Shown here in pieces: positions 46,768-55,638 of a DNA stretch of 64,000 nucleotides. Position 1 is the stretch's first letter. Each line of letters starts with the position of its first letter. Position numbers and translations under genes: made by a program. Under the pieces are notes generated by a model. It saw only the letters and a program-made list of their open reading frames with translations. It made no database searches and was not told where the DNA came from. Source of the stretch: Deinococcus sp. QL22 (GTDB lineage Bacteria; Deinococcota; Deinococci; Deinococcales; Deinococcaceae); NCBI RefSeq assembly GCF_023370075.1, contig NZ_CP097149.1, forward strand, positions 1,427,001 to 1,491,000, in the 5' to 3' direction.

Positions 46768-46797
46768 CAGGCCCACCGTGAATCAGCGGCGGGCCTG
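46768..46797 (+). terminator. Hairpin after the sugar importer
   Basis: CAGGCCC-A-CCG pairs with CGG-C-GGGCCTG (10 bp, one mismatch, 8-nt loop). There is no T run, so termination is uncertain. Confidence 0.4.
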
Positions 46798-46876
46798 CCT
46801 GCATGTAGGTCAGCGCGTGTAGACAGCACTCTGGCTCTGCGGGCCTGTGCCTGGGCGCGGCAGCCAGAATAGAACC

Positions 46877-48337
46877 ATGACGCTTAGCCATCCGGCCCAC
46901 CCGTTCGACCCGGCCCATGCTTCCCCCGAAGGATTGGCCCTGGCCCTCGATCTGGGCACCGGCAGCGTGAAAGTCGGTTTGGTGACCGCAGGCGGCGAAT
47001 TGGTGCGGCAGGCCAGCCGTGCTTACCCGGCGCTGTCGGTGCATCCGGGCTGGGCCGAAACCGACCCGGCGGCGTGGTGGGCCGGGGTGGTCGGGGCCGT
47101 GCAGGAGGTGCTGGAGGGCCTAGACCCGGCGCGGGTGCAGGCCCTCGGTTTAAGTGGACAGATGCACGGCGTGGTCTTGGTGGATGCGGGTGGCCAATCC
47201 CTGCGCCCCGCCGTGCTGTGGTCGGATACGCGCAGCGCGGCAGAACTGGCCTCCTTTTCGGCTCTTGACCCTTCGCTGCTGGCGCGGCTGGGCAACCCGC
47301 CTGTAGCGGGCATGGCGGGGCCAACCCTGCTGTGGCTGAGGCAGCACGAGCCAGCTCACTATCAGACGGCACGCTGGGCATTGCAACCCAAAGACTGGCT
47401 GCGGCTTTACCTGACCGGAGAAGTTGCCACTGACCCATCGGACGCGTCAGGCACGCTGCTGTACGACCTGACGGCGCAGGCCTGGTCGGGAGAAATATTG
47501 GAGAAGCTGGGCCTGAATCCAGCGCTGCTGCCACCCGTGCTGCCCTCGAATGCGGTGGCGGGAACGCTTCTGGCTCCAGTGGCCGCCGAACTGGGCTTGC
47601 TCACAGGAATTCCCATCGTGACCGGAGCCGCTGACACCGCCGCCGCCCTGTACGGCAGTGGCCTGCTGCCCGGCGAAGCCCAACTGACGGTGGGCACGGG
47701 CGCTCAGGTGGTGGTAAGGGCCGCCATGTTGCCTGCCGCGCATTCCAGCCTGCACGTGTTCCGCGAGGCCGAGGGTGCGGGGTGCTACACGCTGGCGGCC
47801 ATTCAAAATGCGGGCCTGGTGCTGGAATGGGCACGCCGAACCCTGCGCCTGACCTGGCCCGAATTTTACGCGGCGGCGCAGGAAATAGACGCCGACCCGC
47901 TGCCCACCTTTTTGCCCTACCTGACCGGAGACCGGACGCCGCACCTTGATCCCCACGCCCGCGCCGCCTGGGTGGGCCTGAACGCCGCCCATGATCACCG
48001 CCATATGGCCCGCGCCGCCTTTGAGGGGGTCGCCCTGTCCATCGCGCAGGCCGCCGAACTGCTGCCGCTGTTGCCGGGGCAAGCGCTGTTGTTGGCCGGC
48101 GGCGGCACGGTAGACCCCTGGTGGCGGCAACTGCTGGCCGATTGCCTGGGACGAGAACTGCGCGCCGTCGCCACGCCGGGAGCCTCGGTGCTGGGTGCGG
48201 CGCGGCTGGCGTGGGCAGGAATTGGGGTCGAAAGGCCGCCCACGCGCCCACAGGTCACCGCCGTTATCGTGCCGCAGGTGGGCCGGATTTCGGCAGAGCG
48301 GCACCGGGCGTTTCGGGCGGCGTACCGGGCAGTCTGA
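46877..48337 (+). CDS. xylB: FGGY carbohydrate kinase, xylulokinase-like
   Basis: A 486-aa sugar kinase. The N-terminal ATPase core has LALDLGTGSVKVGLV and GLSGQMHGVVLVD, a string typical of xylulokinases; the C-terminal half has YLTGDRTPHLDP, FEGVALSIAQAAELL and LLAGGGTVDPWWRQLLADCLG. It should phosphorylate D-xylulose or a related ketose, perhaps the sugar brought in by the upstream importer. No isomerase gene is near. CAGAAT is 6 nt before ATG 46877, so it may have its own leaderless promoter. Substrate assignment is moderate. Confidence 0.85.
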   Translation: MTLSHPAHPFDPAHASPEGLALALDLGTGSVKVGLVTAGGELVRQASRAYPALSVHPGWAETDPAAWWAGVVGAVQEVLEGLDPARVQALGLSGQMHGVVLVDAGGQSLRPAVLWSDTRSAAELASFSALDPSLLARLGNPPVAGMAGPTLLWLRQHEPAHYQTARWALQPKDWLRLYLTGEVATDPSDASGTLLYDLTAQAWSGEILEKLGLNPALLPPVLPSNAVAGTLLAPVAAELGLLTGIPIVTGAADTAAALYGSGLLPGEAQLTVGTGAQVVVRAAMLPAAHSSLHVFREAEGAGCYTLAAIQNAGLVLEWARRTLRLTWPEFYAAAQEIDADPLPTFLPYLTGDRTPHLDPHARAAWVGLNAAHDHRHMARAAFEGVALSIAQAAELLPLLPGQALLLAGGGTVDPWWRQLLADCLGRELRAVATPGASVLGAARLAWAGIGVERPPTRPQVTAVIVPQVGRISAERHRAFRAAYRAV

Positions 48338-48346
48338 GGGGTGGAC

Positions 48347-48362
48347 GGTCTAAGGGTCTAAG
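48347..48362 (-). repeat. GGTCTAAGGGTCTAAG repeat
   Basis: Two heptamer-type units of the TAGACCC family lie directly after the FGGY kinase stop; an AGTCTGAGGGG unit overlaps the end of that gene. Confidence 0.5.
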
Positions 48363-48464
48363 AACTCGCCCCAACACTCTTCCCTCCCCTTGAGGGGGGC
48401 ATTGCGGAGCAATGGGGGGGGTTAGGCCAGTAGTACAGACGCCCCGCCCCTTGCTCCGTCACCT

Positions 48465-49490
48465 TCACCGATCCGTCGTCACCGTATACGTTCCGTCGCT
48501 GCTGCCTGTAAAGGTCACCGTGCCGTTCTGGTCGGTGCGGTAGATGCGGATGCCGTTTTGCTTGTACAAATCCAGCGCCGTTTTGGTCGGGTGGCCGTAA
48601 TTGTTGTCTCCCACGCCGATGACTACATTTTCGGGCCGCACCTGCGCCAGCCACGCCGGATGGTCGCCGTTGGCCGCGCCGTGATGAATGCTCTTGTACA
48701 GCTGAAACGGACCCTTGATTTCCGGGCGGTCTTCTTCCAGCCAGGCCTGCGTTTCGGGCTTCTCGCTGTCGCCCGTCATCAGGGCATGAAAATTGCCGAA
48801 ATCCAGGCGAATGCCGATGCTGTTTTCGTTCTGGTCTTTGCCCATGCCAGCGGGCGGGTCAATCACGCGCACCTTCACGCTGCCCAGATTGATCACCTGA
48901 TCGCCCGCCTTCTGAAATTTGGTGCCGGCGGCTTCGAGGCCGTCTACAAGGCGCTTCCAGGTCTGGGTGGTGGCCGGAATGCCGTTGTTGATAAACAGCG
49001 TGGGCTTGGCTTCGGCGGCAGGAACCAGGCCCGCAATATGGTCGGCGTCGCCGTGACTGGCGATCATCAGGTCAATCTTGGTGATGCCGTAGGTCTCCAT
49101 ATGCTCGCGCATCCGCTCGGCGCTGCGGCCCCCGTCGTATAGCAGTGTTTTGCCTTCAGGACTGCGAATGAGTACGGCGTCGCCCTGCCCCACGTCCAGA
49201 AAGCGGATCGTGACCTGTCCGGCAGGTGTTTTGGTGGTGTCGGGTGTGGTGGTCGTGGTGCCGCCCCCAAACAGGCCGCCGCCCGCGCACGCCGCAAGAC
49301 TGGCAGTCAGCCCCAACACCAACAGACCCAACAAGTCTGAAGAAGTCGGACGGCCCCGGCTCTTGCCCGTTTTGGCGGTGCTGCGCGCCCTTTTGCCTGT
49401 CGAAGCAGCTTTGGGAGCCGCCTTCTTGCTGACGGGGGCTTTTTTCGCCGCTGGCTTTTTCCCAGATTCCTTGTCTTTGGAGGGACTCAT
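48465..49490 (-). CDS. ComEC-like metallo-beta-lactamase hydrolase with Lys/Ala-rich tail
   Basis: A 341-aa protein. Residues 1-50 are Lys/Ala/Pro-rich (KKPAAKKAPVSKKAAPKAAS), like bacterial histone H1-type tails. A membrane segment ends in the lipobox-like SLAAC (C68). A Gly/Thr linker leads to a metallo-beta-lactamase domain (about 92-320) with VGQGDAVLIRSPEGKTLLYDGG, the metal motif SHGDADH near 145, SIGIRLDFG, ALMTGDSE and KSIHHGAANGDH. This domain is shared with the ComEC C-terminal region and may be a secreted nuclease. Its start overlaps the DUF3006 gene stop by 4 bp. Confidence 0.88.
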   Translation of the reverse strand: MSPSKDKESGKKPAAKKAPVSKKAAPKAASTGKRARSTAKTGKSRGRPTSSDLLGLLVLGLTASLAACAGGGLFGGGTTTTTPDTTKTPAGQVTIRFLDVGQGDAVLIRSPEGKTLLYDGGRSAERMREHMETYGITKIDLMIASHGDADHIAGLVPAAEAKPTLFINNGIPATTQTWKRLVDGLEAAGTKFQKAGDQVINLGSVKVRVIDPPAGMGKDQNENSIGIRLDFGNFHALMTGDSEKPETQAWLEEDRPEIKGPFQLYKSIHHGAANGDHPAWLAQVRPENVVIGVGDNNYGHPTKTALDLYKQNGIRIYRTDQNGTVTFTGSSDGTYTVTTDR

Positions 49491-49849
49491 AGCGTAATTT
49501 CTCCGTCTGCATTCACAGCTAAGGTCGCGCCGCGTGCATTCCGGGCGTCCAGTTCAGCCCCACCTTCGGCCCGCCGCGCCTGCGTTTCTTCCTTCAGAAT
49601 ATGGGCTACCGCGCCGTCCGGGCCGTCCTGAATCCCCAAAATATCGCCCTCCTGCACGCCGCCGGGCAGCGATGAGAGCAAGATGTCCACCGTGCGGCCC
49701 GACGGCAATTCCACGCGGGCCATGCGGCCAGTCGGCGTGTCCTCGATTCCGTCTACTGTCCAGCGTTCGCCTGCCCACACACTTGCACCGGGGGAGGCGC
49801 TGGGGGGGGCCGGATTCTGTTCCTGCTCGGCTTTCGGCTCATCCTTCAC
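49487..49849 (-). CDS. DUF3006-containing protein, 120 aa
   Basis: The core (about residues 25-75: WTVDGIEDTPTGRMARVELP and VDILLSSLPGGVQEGDILGI) fits DUF3006, a small family often next to ComEC-like hydrolases. A Pro/Ala-rich N-terminus and a charged C-terminal helix (LKEETQARRAE) flank it. The start is GTG 49849: TACGCT lies 6 nt upstream, and an earlier ATG would cross that box. The 4-bp ATGA overlap with the hydrolase gene shows an operon. The role is unknown. Confidence 0.75.
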   Translation of the reverse strand: MKDEPKAEQEQNPAPPSASPGASVWAGERWTVDGIEDTPTGRMARVELPSGRTVDILLSSLPGGVQEGDILGIQDGPDGAVAHILKEETQARRAEGGAELDARNARGATLAVNADGEITL

Positions 49850-49855
49850 GTGTAC

Positions 49856-49861
49856 AGCGTA
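49856..49861 (-). promoter_or_regulatory. Leaderless -10 box TACGCT
   Basis: TACGCT is 6 nt before GTG 49849 of the DUF3006 gene. Confidence 0.5.
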
Positions 49862-49949
49862 CCGCGTGGAGCAACGATTAAGGCCGTTGTGCCCCCTCTT
49901 GGCCCCCCACTGCGCCACTCGGCGGATGCGCCCGCCCCCGCCCGCGCCC

Positions 49950-49955
49950 TACCCT
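49950..49955 (+). promoter_or_regulatory. Leaderless -10 box TACCCT
   Basis: TACCCT is 6 nt before ATG 49962 of the first ABC exporter gene; it excludes the 93-codon upstream in-frame extension. Confidence 0.55.
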
Positions 49956-49961
49956 GACCCT

Positions 49962-51776
49962 ATGACCGCCGCCACGCCCCCTTCTGACTCCACTGACTCC
50001 AAATCTGCTTCTCCGCCGCCCAGATCGGGGGCACTGGCCGTGCTGCGAATCTACCTGGGGCCGTTGTGGTGGCGCGTATTGCTGCTGGCCGTGCTGCTGT
50101 TTACGGCGACGGGCCTGAACCTGATTTTGCCTCAACTTCTGCGGCAATTTGTAGACGGAGCCAAGCTGGGCGCGTCGGCTCCGGTGGCACAGTTGGCGTG
50201 GCTGGCAGGCGTGTATATCGGCGTGGCGGTGGGTGTGCAACTGCTGACGGCCAGCGCGACCTACGTGGGCGCACGCGTGGGCTGGCGGGCCACCAATCGC
50301 CTGCGGGCCGACCTGATGGCGCACCTGCTCTCGCTGGACATGCACGAGCACAAGGAACGCACTCCCGGCGAAATGATCGAGCGCATAGACGGCGACGTGA
50401 CTGCGCTCAGCAACTTTTTCTCCCAGTTCGCCGTGCGGGTGTTCGGGGCTGCGTTGCTGCTGATCGGCGCAATCGTCATGTTTTACCGCGAGAACGTGTG
50501 GATCGGGCTGGGCATCACCAGTTTTGTGGTTATCACGCTGATCGCCATGAACCGGGTGCGCAAGGCGGGCGTGGAACCCACCCGGCTGGAGCGCGAAAGC
50601 AGCGCCAAACTGTTCGGCTTCATAGAAGAACGGCTGGCGGGGCTGGACGACGTGCGCTCGTTGGGTGCGGGTCAGCATCACCTGAACAGATATTTGCAGG
50701 TGCAGCGCGAGTATTTTGGACGCAGCACCTTTTCCTGGCGGCGGCGCAGCGTGGTGTGGCAACTCAGCATGGCGCTGTTTGCCGCCGGATACGTGGCGAT
50801 TCTGGTCTCGGCGGTAGGGCTGTACGCGGCGGGCGCGATCTCGCTGGGCACGGCCTTTTTGCTGTACCAGTACATGAACATGATCGAAGAACCCATTGAT
50901 CAGCTGACGCAGCAGCTTCAGGATTTGCAGAAGGCTGGGGCCAGTCTGTTCCGGGTGGGCGAACTGTTGGCCCTGCGCTCCGGACTGCCCGAAGGCGTGC
51001 GCGAGCTTCCGGCGGGAGCGTTGCCCTTGGCCTTTAGAGACGTGGATTTCAGCTACGATCCCACCGACTCTACGGTGCGTGGCGTGCTGCACGGCGTTTC
51101 CTTCTCTCTGCCAGCCGGACAGACCCTTGGCCTGCTGGGGCGCACAGGCAGCGGCAAAACCACCCTCACGCGCCTCGTGTCGCGCCTCTACGATCCCACC
51201 AGTGGCAGTGTGCAACTCGGCGGCCTCGACACCCGCGATCTCAAGCTCAGCAGCCTGCGCTCCCGTGTGGCGGTGGTGACGCAGGACGTACAGCTGTTTC
51301 AGGCCAGCGTGCGCGACAATCTCACCTTTTTTGACGACACGCTGCCCGACGAGCGCGTAGAGGCCGCGCTGCATGAAGTGGGCCTGAGCGCGTGGTTGGC
51401 CCGACTGGAACAGGGGGTGCAGACGCCCCTGCCCGCAGGAAGTCTCTCGGCAGGCGAGGCGCAACTGTTGGCCTTTGCCCGCGTGATGCTGCAAGACCCC
51501 GCCCTGATCATTCTGGACGAACCCAGCAGCCGCCTTGATCCAGCCACCGAAGGCCTGCTGACCGCCGCCATGACCCGCCTGCTGAGTGGCCGCACCGCCA
51601 TCGTGATTGCCCACCGACTGGATACGGTGGCGCGCGCTGACCGGATTCTGGTCTTGGGCGACGGCCAGGTGCTGGAAGACGGCCCCCGCGAACTGCTGGC
51701 TGCCAACCCGCGCAGCCATTACGCCGGGCTGCTGCGGGCTGGGGTCGGGGCGGAAGGGGAAGGGGTGCTGGCGTGA
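49962..51776 (+). CDS. ABC exporter half-transporter, subunit 1
   Basis: A 604-aa type IV ABC exporter half: six-helix membrane domain (about 25-325) and nucleotide-binding domain (about 360-595). Walker A is GRTGSGKTT and Walker B ALIILDEPSS keeps the catalytic Glu, with the H-loop AHRLDT. The signature is LSAGE instead of LSGGQ. The next gene shows the opposite defect, so the two should form an asymmetric heterodimer. The cargo is unknown (drug, lipid or peptide). Confidence 0.92.
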   Translation: MTAATPPSDSTDSKSASPPPRSGALAVLRIYLGPLWWRVLLLAVLLFTATGLNLILPQLLRQFVDGAKLGASAPVAQLAWLAGVYIGVAVGVQLLTASATYVGARVGWRATNRLRADLMAHLLSLDMHEHKERTPGEMIERIDGDVTALSNFFSQFAVRVFGAALLLIGAIVMFYRENVWIGLGITSFVVITLIAMNRVRKAGVEPTRLERESSAKLFGFIEERLAGLDDVRSLGAGQHHLNRYLQVQREYFGRSTFSWRRRSVVWQLSMALFAAGYVAILVSAVGLYAAGAISLGTAFLLYQYMNMIEEPIDQLTQQLQDLQKAGASLFRVGELLALRSGLPEGVRELPAGALPLAFRDVDFSYDPTDSTVRGVLHGVSFSLPAGQTLGLLGRTGSGKTTLTRLVSRLYDPTSGSVQLGGLDTRDLKLSSLRSRVAVVTQDVQLFQASVRDNLTFFDDTLPDERVEAALHEVGLSAWLARLEQGVQTPLPAGSLSAGEAQLLAFARVMLQDPALIILDEPSSRLDPATEGLLTAAMTRLLSGRTAIVIAHRLDTVARADRILVLGDGQVLEDGPRELLAANPRSHYAGLLRAGVGAEGEGVLA

Positions 51777-51879
51777 GGGGCGCAGATCGTGGGTTGCCCA
51801 CCCTCACGTCCGAAGTTCCAGCTGTTGCCCTGTCCACGTTCCACATTCCAAGATCCACTTTCTTCCGGAGTTACCACCC

Positions 51880-53715
51880 ATGACCACCGCCCCCCAGTCC
51901 ATTTCCGACAAAACCTTTGCTCTCTCCAAGCGCCTGTTCGTGTACCGTCCAGTTCTGTTCGCCTTCAATCTGTTGATGTGGGGCATGGTTCACGCCTCGC
52001 CCGCGCTGCTGACGTTGGCGGTCAGTGGGGTGTTCCGGCAACTGGAAGCCGCCGATAAACTGCGGCTGGCTGGCACGTCCACCACCGGAAACATTGAACC
52101 CCTGATTGCGGCGGCGTGGGTGGCAGTGGGATGGTTCGCCTTCGTGCGGGTCAGCCGATTCGGGATTTTTTATGGGGCTTTCCGGGCCTGGATAGAACTG
52201 TGGTACACGCTGGACGCCCTCGTGAGGCGCAACATGCTGGGCTACCTGCTGACCGCCCGCCGCGCCCGCCGCCTGCCCGACACGCCCGCTGAGGCCGTGA
52301 CCCGCTTCCGCGACGATGTGGACGATGTGGCCGGATACACCGAGGTCTGGGTGGACGGCTGGGGCTTCGTGGCCTTTTCGGTGATCGCCATTACCCTGAT
52401 GGCCCAGATAGACCCCCTGATTACGCTGCTGGTATGCGCCCCGCTGCTGCTGATGGTGGTGTTCGTGCAGCGCCTCTCGCCCATTATTCGCAGTTACCGC
52501 CGCCGCATGCGCGAGGCCACAGGCCGCGTGACCGACTTTATCGGGGAAACCTTCGGGGCCGTGAGCGCCGTCAAGCTGGCCGCCCGTGAAGGCCAGATGG
52601 TGTCTCACCTCGTCAAATTGGGCGAGGTTCGCCGGTCTGCCGCCCTGCGCGACGTGCTGCTGACCGAACTGATCCGGGGCGTGAATACCAACATGGTCAA
52701 TATTGCCGTGGGGCTGGTGCTGCTGCTGGGGGCCAACAAGATTCGCGGTGGGGCGCTGGACGTGGCCGACTTCGTACTATTTATTGGGCTGCTGCCGCGC
52801 CTGACCGGAAGCATGGGCTTTTTTGGCGACGCGATTGCCCGCCACCGCCGCACCGGGGTCAGCTATGACCGCATGAACCGCCTGCTGCAAGACGCCCCGC
52901 GTGACCAGACCGTGCAGCATCATCCGGTGTACCTGCACGCCGATCCGCCGGAACTGACCCCCTTGCCCGCCGCTGGAACGGCCGAGGCTCAGCCGCTAGA
53001 GGAACTGCGTGTGGACGGCCTGACCGCCCTGCACCCCAGCGGCATGGGCCTGCGAGACGCCAGCTTCAGCGTGCGGCGCGGTGAATTCGTGGTGGTCACG
53101 GGGCGCATCGGCAGCGGCAAAACAACGCTGTTGCGGGCGCTGCTGGGCCTGATTCCCACCGATTCGGGCACGGTGCGCTGGAACGGGCAACCTGTAGAAG
53201 ACCCCGCTTCGTTTCTGGTGCCGCCCCGCAGCGCCTACACTGCCCAGATTCCCAACCTGTTCAGCGACAGCCTGCGCGAAAACGTGCTGAGTGGCAGCGC
53301 CCCGGATCGCCTGAGCCGCGCCGTGCGGTTGGCTGTGCTGGAACCCGACGTGCAGCAGTTGAGCAGCGGGCTGGATACGCCGGTGGGCGCACGCGGCGTC
53401 AAACTCAGCGGCGGGCAGGTGCAGCGGGCGGCGGTGGCCCGGATGCTGGCCCGCGACGCCGATCTGCTGGTCTTTGACGACGTGAGCAGCGCCCTGGACG
53501 CCCGCACCGAAGCCGTACTCTGGGACGGCCTGTTTGCCGAAACCGACGCGACTTGTTTGGTGGTGTCTCACCGCCGCGCCGCCCTGACGCGCGCCGACCG
53601 AATCGTGCTGCTGGAAGGCGGACGCATTACTGATGAGGGCACGCTGGCCGAACTGCTGGAACGCAGCGAAGAAATGCGGGCGCTGTGGGCGGAAGATGGG
53701 GGAGAGGCCGCGTAA
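51880..53715 (+). CDS. ABC exporter half-transporter, subunit 2
   Basis: A 611-aa half-transporter with an N-terminal six-helix membrane domain and a C-terminal ATPase. Walker A is GRIGSGKTT and the signature LSGGQVQRAAVAR is canonical, but Walker B reads LLVFDDVSS, with Asp where the catalytic Glu should be. It complements subunit 1, which has a degenerate signature but an intact Glu, as in heterodimeric exporters such as BmrCD and TM287/288. CCGGAG 9 nt before ATG 51880 serves as ribosome-binding site. The 103-bp gap holds a GATCGTGGG repeat remnant. Confidence 0.92.
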   Translation: MTTAPQSISDKTFALSKRLFVYRPVLFAFNLLMWGMVHASPALLTLAVSGVFRQLEAADKLRLAGTSTTGNIEPLIAAAWVAVGWFAFVRVSRFGIFYGAFRAWIELWYTLDALVRRNMLGYLLTARRARRLPDTPAEAVTRFRDDVDDVAGYTEVWVDGWGFVAFSVIAITLMAQIDPLITLLVCAPLLLMVVFVQRLSPIIRSYRRRMREATGRVTDFIGETFGAVSAVKLAAREGQMVSHLVKLGEVRRSAALRDVLLTELIRGVNTNMVNIAVGLVLLLGANKIRGGALDVADFVLFIGLLPRLTGSMGFFGDAIARHRRTGVSYDRMNRLLQDAPRDQTVQHHPVYLHADPPELTPLPAAGTAEAQPLEELRVDGLTALHPSGMGLRDASFSVRRGEFVVVTGRIGSGKTTLLRALLGLIPTDSGTVRWNGQPVEDPASFLVPPRSAYTAQIPNLFSDSLRENVLSGSAPDRLSRAVRLAVLEPDVQQLSSGLDTPVGARGVKLSGGQVQRAAVARMLARDADLLVFDDVSSALDARTEAVLWDGLFAETDATCLVVSHRRAALTRADRIVLLEGGRITDEGTLAELLERSEEMRALWAEDGGEAA

Positions 53716-53774
53716 ATGTTGACGCAGACAAAAACAGACTCAAAGGTCTAAAAATCAGAGCCTCTCATGTTGAT

Positions 53775-54167
53775 CTATAGCTGCTTACGCCGCCCCGCTG
53801 TCCAGCTTCCCAAGATCAGCCCGACCAGTGCCGGAGCCGTGAACAGCAGCATGAACCCCAGCGGGCTGCTGTCTCCGACGGCGTTGGCGAGGGGGCGGCC
53901 CAGTGCGGTACTGACGGGGCTGCCCAGCCAAGTTAATGCCGTCCAGAACCAGCCGTCTAACTGCTGGCGCTCGGCGGCGTTTTCCAGCCAGCGCACGCCG
54001 ATCAGGGCCAGGGTTTGCAGGATCAGTGTGGGCAACAGCACCAGCACGGCACGTGGCCCCCGTTCGGCCCGGCCTGCCAGGAAGCCCAGCACTCCCGGCC
54101 CCAGCACCGGAATCCAGCCCAGCAGCAGGCCCACCAGCACCAGCATCAAGGCATTGACCCAGAACAT
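53775..54167 (-). CDS. Small membrane protein of unknown function, 130 aa
   Basis: Three to four hydrophobic segments (about residues 5-30, 40-60 and 100-122) and a basic C-terminus (GRRKQL). Gly/Pro-rich turns such as GWIPVLGPGVLGFLAG. There is no family I recognise. TAGACT lies 6 nt before ATG 54167, giving a likely leaderless transcript. It lies downstream of the MFS gene (38 bp) in the same direction, but the TAGACT box suggests an own promoter. Confidence 0.7.
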   Translation of the reverse strand: MFWVNALMLVLVGLLLGWIPVLGPGVLGFLAGRAERGPRAVLVLLPTLILQTLALIGVRWLENAAERQQLDGWFWTALTWLGSPVSTALGRPLANAVGDSSPLGFMLLFTAPALVGLILGSWTAGRRKQL

Positions 54168-54173
54168 GCCCTG

Positions 54174-54179
54174 AGTCTA
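54174..54179 (-). promoter_or_regulatory. Leaderless -10 box TAGACT
   Basis: TAGACT is 6 nt before ATG 54167 of the small membrane protein gene. Confidence 0.5.
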
Positions 54180-54205
54180 GGCCAGGGGTTGCGGGTAGCG
54201 GTTCT

Positions 54206-55405
54206 TCATGAGCGTTCCCCCATCTCCCTGAGCGCCCACCGCAGTCCCGCCGCCGTGACCAAGCCCACCGCCATCAGCGTCAGCCAAGGCAGCGTGGGCA
54301 GGTTCAACCGTGCGCCTGCATCCACCAGCAGGCCACCCAGAAAGTTGCCCAGTGCACCGCCCACGCCGAGGCTGATGGCGCTGAAGCCGAAATAGCTTCC
54401 TACCCGGCCTTCTGGGGCAAGGCGGGCGGTGAGGGTTTGTTGGGTGGGGTAGACCAACATCGTGCCCAGCGAATACAGCACCACGCAGGCCAGCAGTTGC
54501 GGAAAGGTGGCGGCGAATCCCATCAGGCCCAGTGCGGCGGCCACCAACACCACGGCGGTTACGAGGGCGGGGCGTGTGGGAATGTGGCGTTCCACCAGCC
54601 TCAGCAGCGGATATTGCAGAAGCACGGCAAGGCCCGCGCTCAGGCCGTACAGCGGGCCAGTGGCGGCGGGGCCAGCCAGCGCCACCGCTTTCAGCGTCAC
54701 GGCCACATTCAGTTGCGTGCTCAGCAAAAAATAGCCGCACAGCACCAGCGTAAAACGCCTGAATACGCGGTCTTGCAGCGCAATTCTCAGGCCATCCAAA
54801 CTGCTTGCGCCCGCCGCCCGTGGGGGTGGGATCATGCGGGGGAGGGTCAGGGCCAGCACCGCGAAGGCCACCAAGTACACGCTGCCCGCCCACAGCGCCG
54901 CCGTGCGGAAGCCCACGCCCGACAGCCACGCGCCCAGCAGTGGCCCCACCACCATGCCCAGGTTTCCGGCCATGCTGATCAGACTGAACATTCGCCCCCG
55001 GTGTTCTGGCTTCGTCACAGCCGTAATAGCGGCACTCTTGGGCGCATCGAACAGGCCGCCCCCGATGCCCGCCAGCACCGACGCGGCCAGCAGCACGCCA
55101 AACGATTCGGCAAACCCCATCCAGCCAAAGCCGAGGGTGCGGATCAGGCAGCCCGCCAGAATCAGCGGCTTTGGCCCGATCCGGTCTGCCCACGCGCCGC
55201 CAAACACCGTCAGCCCCTGCTGCGTCAATTGCCGCACGCCCAGCACGATGCCCACGCTGGCCGCCGCCCACCCCAGTCCCTCTACAAAATGCACTGTAAT
55301 GAGCGGAATGACCAGAAAAAACCCGCCCCACATCAGAAACGTGACGCCCACGAGTCCGAGTTGCGCGGCAGAAGGGCGGAAGGCGGGAGCGGGGGCAGAG
55401 GTCAC
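54206..55405 (-). CDS. Major facilitator superfamily transporter
   Basis: A 399-aa membrane transporter with about 12 hydrophobic segments. The loop 2-3 motif is present (FGGAWADRIGPKPLIL, the G-x-x-D-R-x-G-x-K/R type) and the first half contains GGGLFDAPKSAAITAVTKPEHRGRMF. It is similar in outline to drug/proton antiporters of the MdtH kind; the substrate is unknown. The start is GTG 55405, with TAGCCT 7 nt upstream. A strong hairpin separates it from the FMN reductase gene. Confidence 0.9.
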   Translation of the reverse strand: MTSAPAPAFRPSAAQLGLVGVTFLMWGGFFLVIPLITVHFVEGLGWAAASVGIVLGVRQLTQQGLTVFGGAWADRIGPKPLILAGCLIRTLGFGWMGFAESFGVLLAASVLAGIGGGLFDAPKSAAITAVTKPEHRGRMFSLISMAGNLGMVVGPLLGAWLSGVGFRTAALWAGSVYLVAFAVLALTLPRMIPPPRAAGASSLDGLRIALQDRVFRRFTLVLCGYFLLSTQLNVAVTLKAVALAGPAATGPLYGLSAGLAVLLQYPLLRLVERHIPTRPALVTAVVLVAAALGLMGFAATFPQLLACVVLYSLGTMLVYPTQQTLTARLAPEGRVGSYFGFSAISLGVGGALGNFLGGLLVDAGARLNLPTLPWLTLMAVGLVTAAGLRWALREMGERS

Positions 55406-55412
55406 GGGGGAG

Positions 55413-55418
55413 AGGCTA
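55413..55418 (-). promoter_or_regulatory. Leaderless -10 box TAGCCT
   Basis: TAGCCT is 7 nt before GTG 55405 of the MFS gene, supporting the GTG start. Confidence 0.5.
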
Positions 55419-55476
55419 CACCCGCACGGTGCTGGGAACGGGCACAGCGTTCAGCGTGAGCAGACAGCCAGCGCAA

Positions 55477-55519
55477 AAGCAAACGCAGAGCAAGCACGGG
55501 GCCGCCTCTGCGTTTGCTT
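55477..55519 (-). terminator. 14-bp hairpin between reductase and MFS genes
   Basis: AAGCAAACGCAGAG (55477-55490) and CTCTGCGTTTGCTT (55506-55519) form a perfect 14-bp stem with a 15-nt loop; CTCTGCGTT recurs just outside it. The minus-strand stem runs into TTTTG, so it probably ends reductase transcripts. Confidence 0.65.
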
Positions 55520-55583
55520 GCTCTGCGTTGGTTTACTTAGACGCTTACTCGGACACAAGGGGCTGGAACTTGGATCGTTGCTG

Positions 55584-55616
55584 TTCTTAGACCCTCAGAC
55601 TCTAGACCCTTAGACC
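55584..55616 (+). repeat. TTAGACCC repeat array
   Basis: TTCTTAGACCCTCAGACTCTAGACCCTTAGACC lies just after the reductase stop (minus strand). It is a clear member of the heptamer family seen at 9979, 25000, 40265 and 48347. Confidence 0.6.
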
Positions 55617-55638
55617 GCCCTGCGCCCGTTGCTGGCGC

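Noticed and set aside
54177..55331. 384-codon frame overlapping the MFS gene in another frame of the same strand
   Set aside because: Arg/Gly-rich shadow; the MFS frame has clear membrane helices and motifs.
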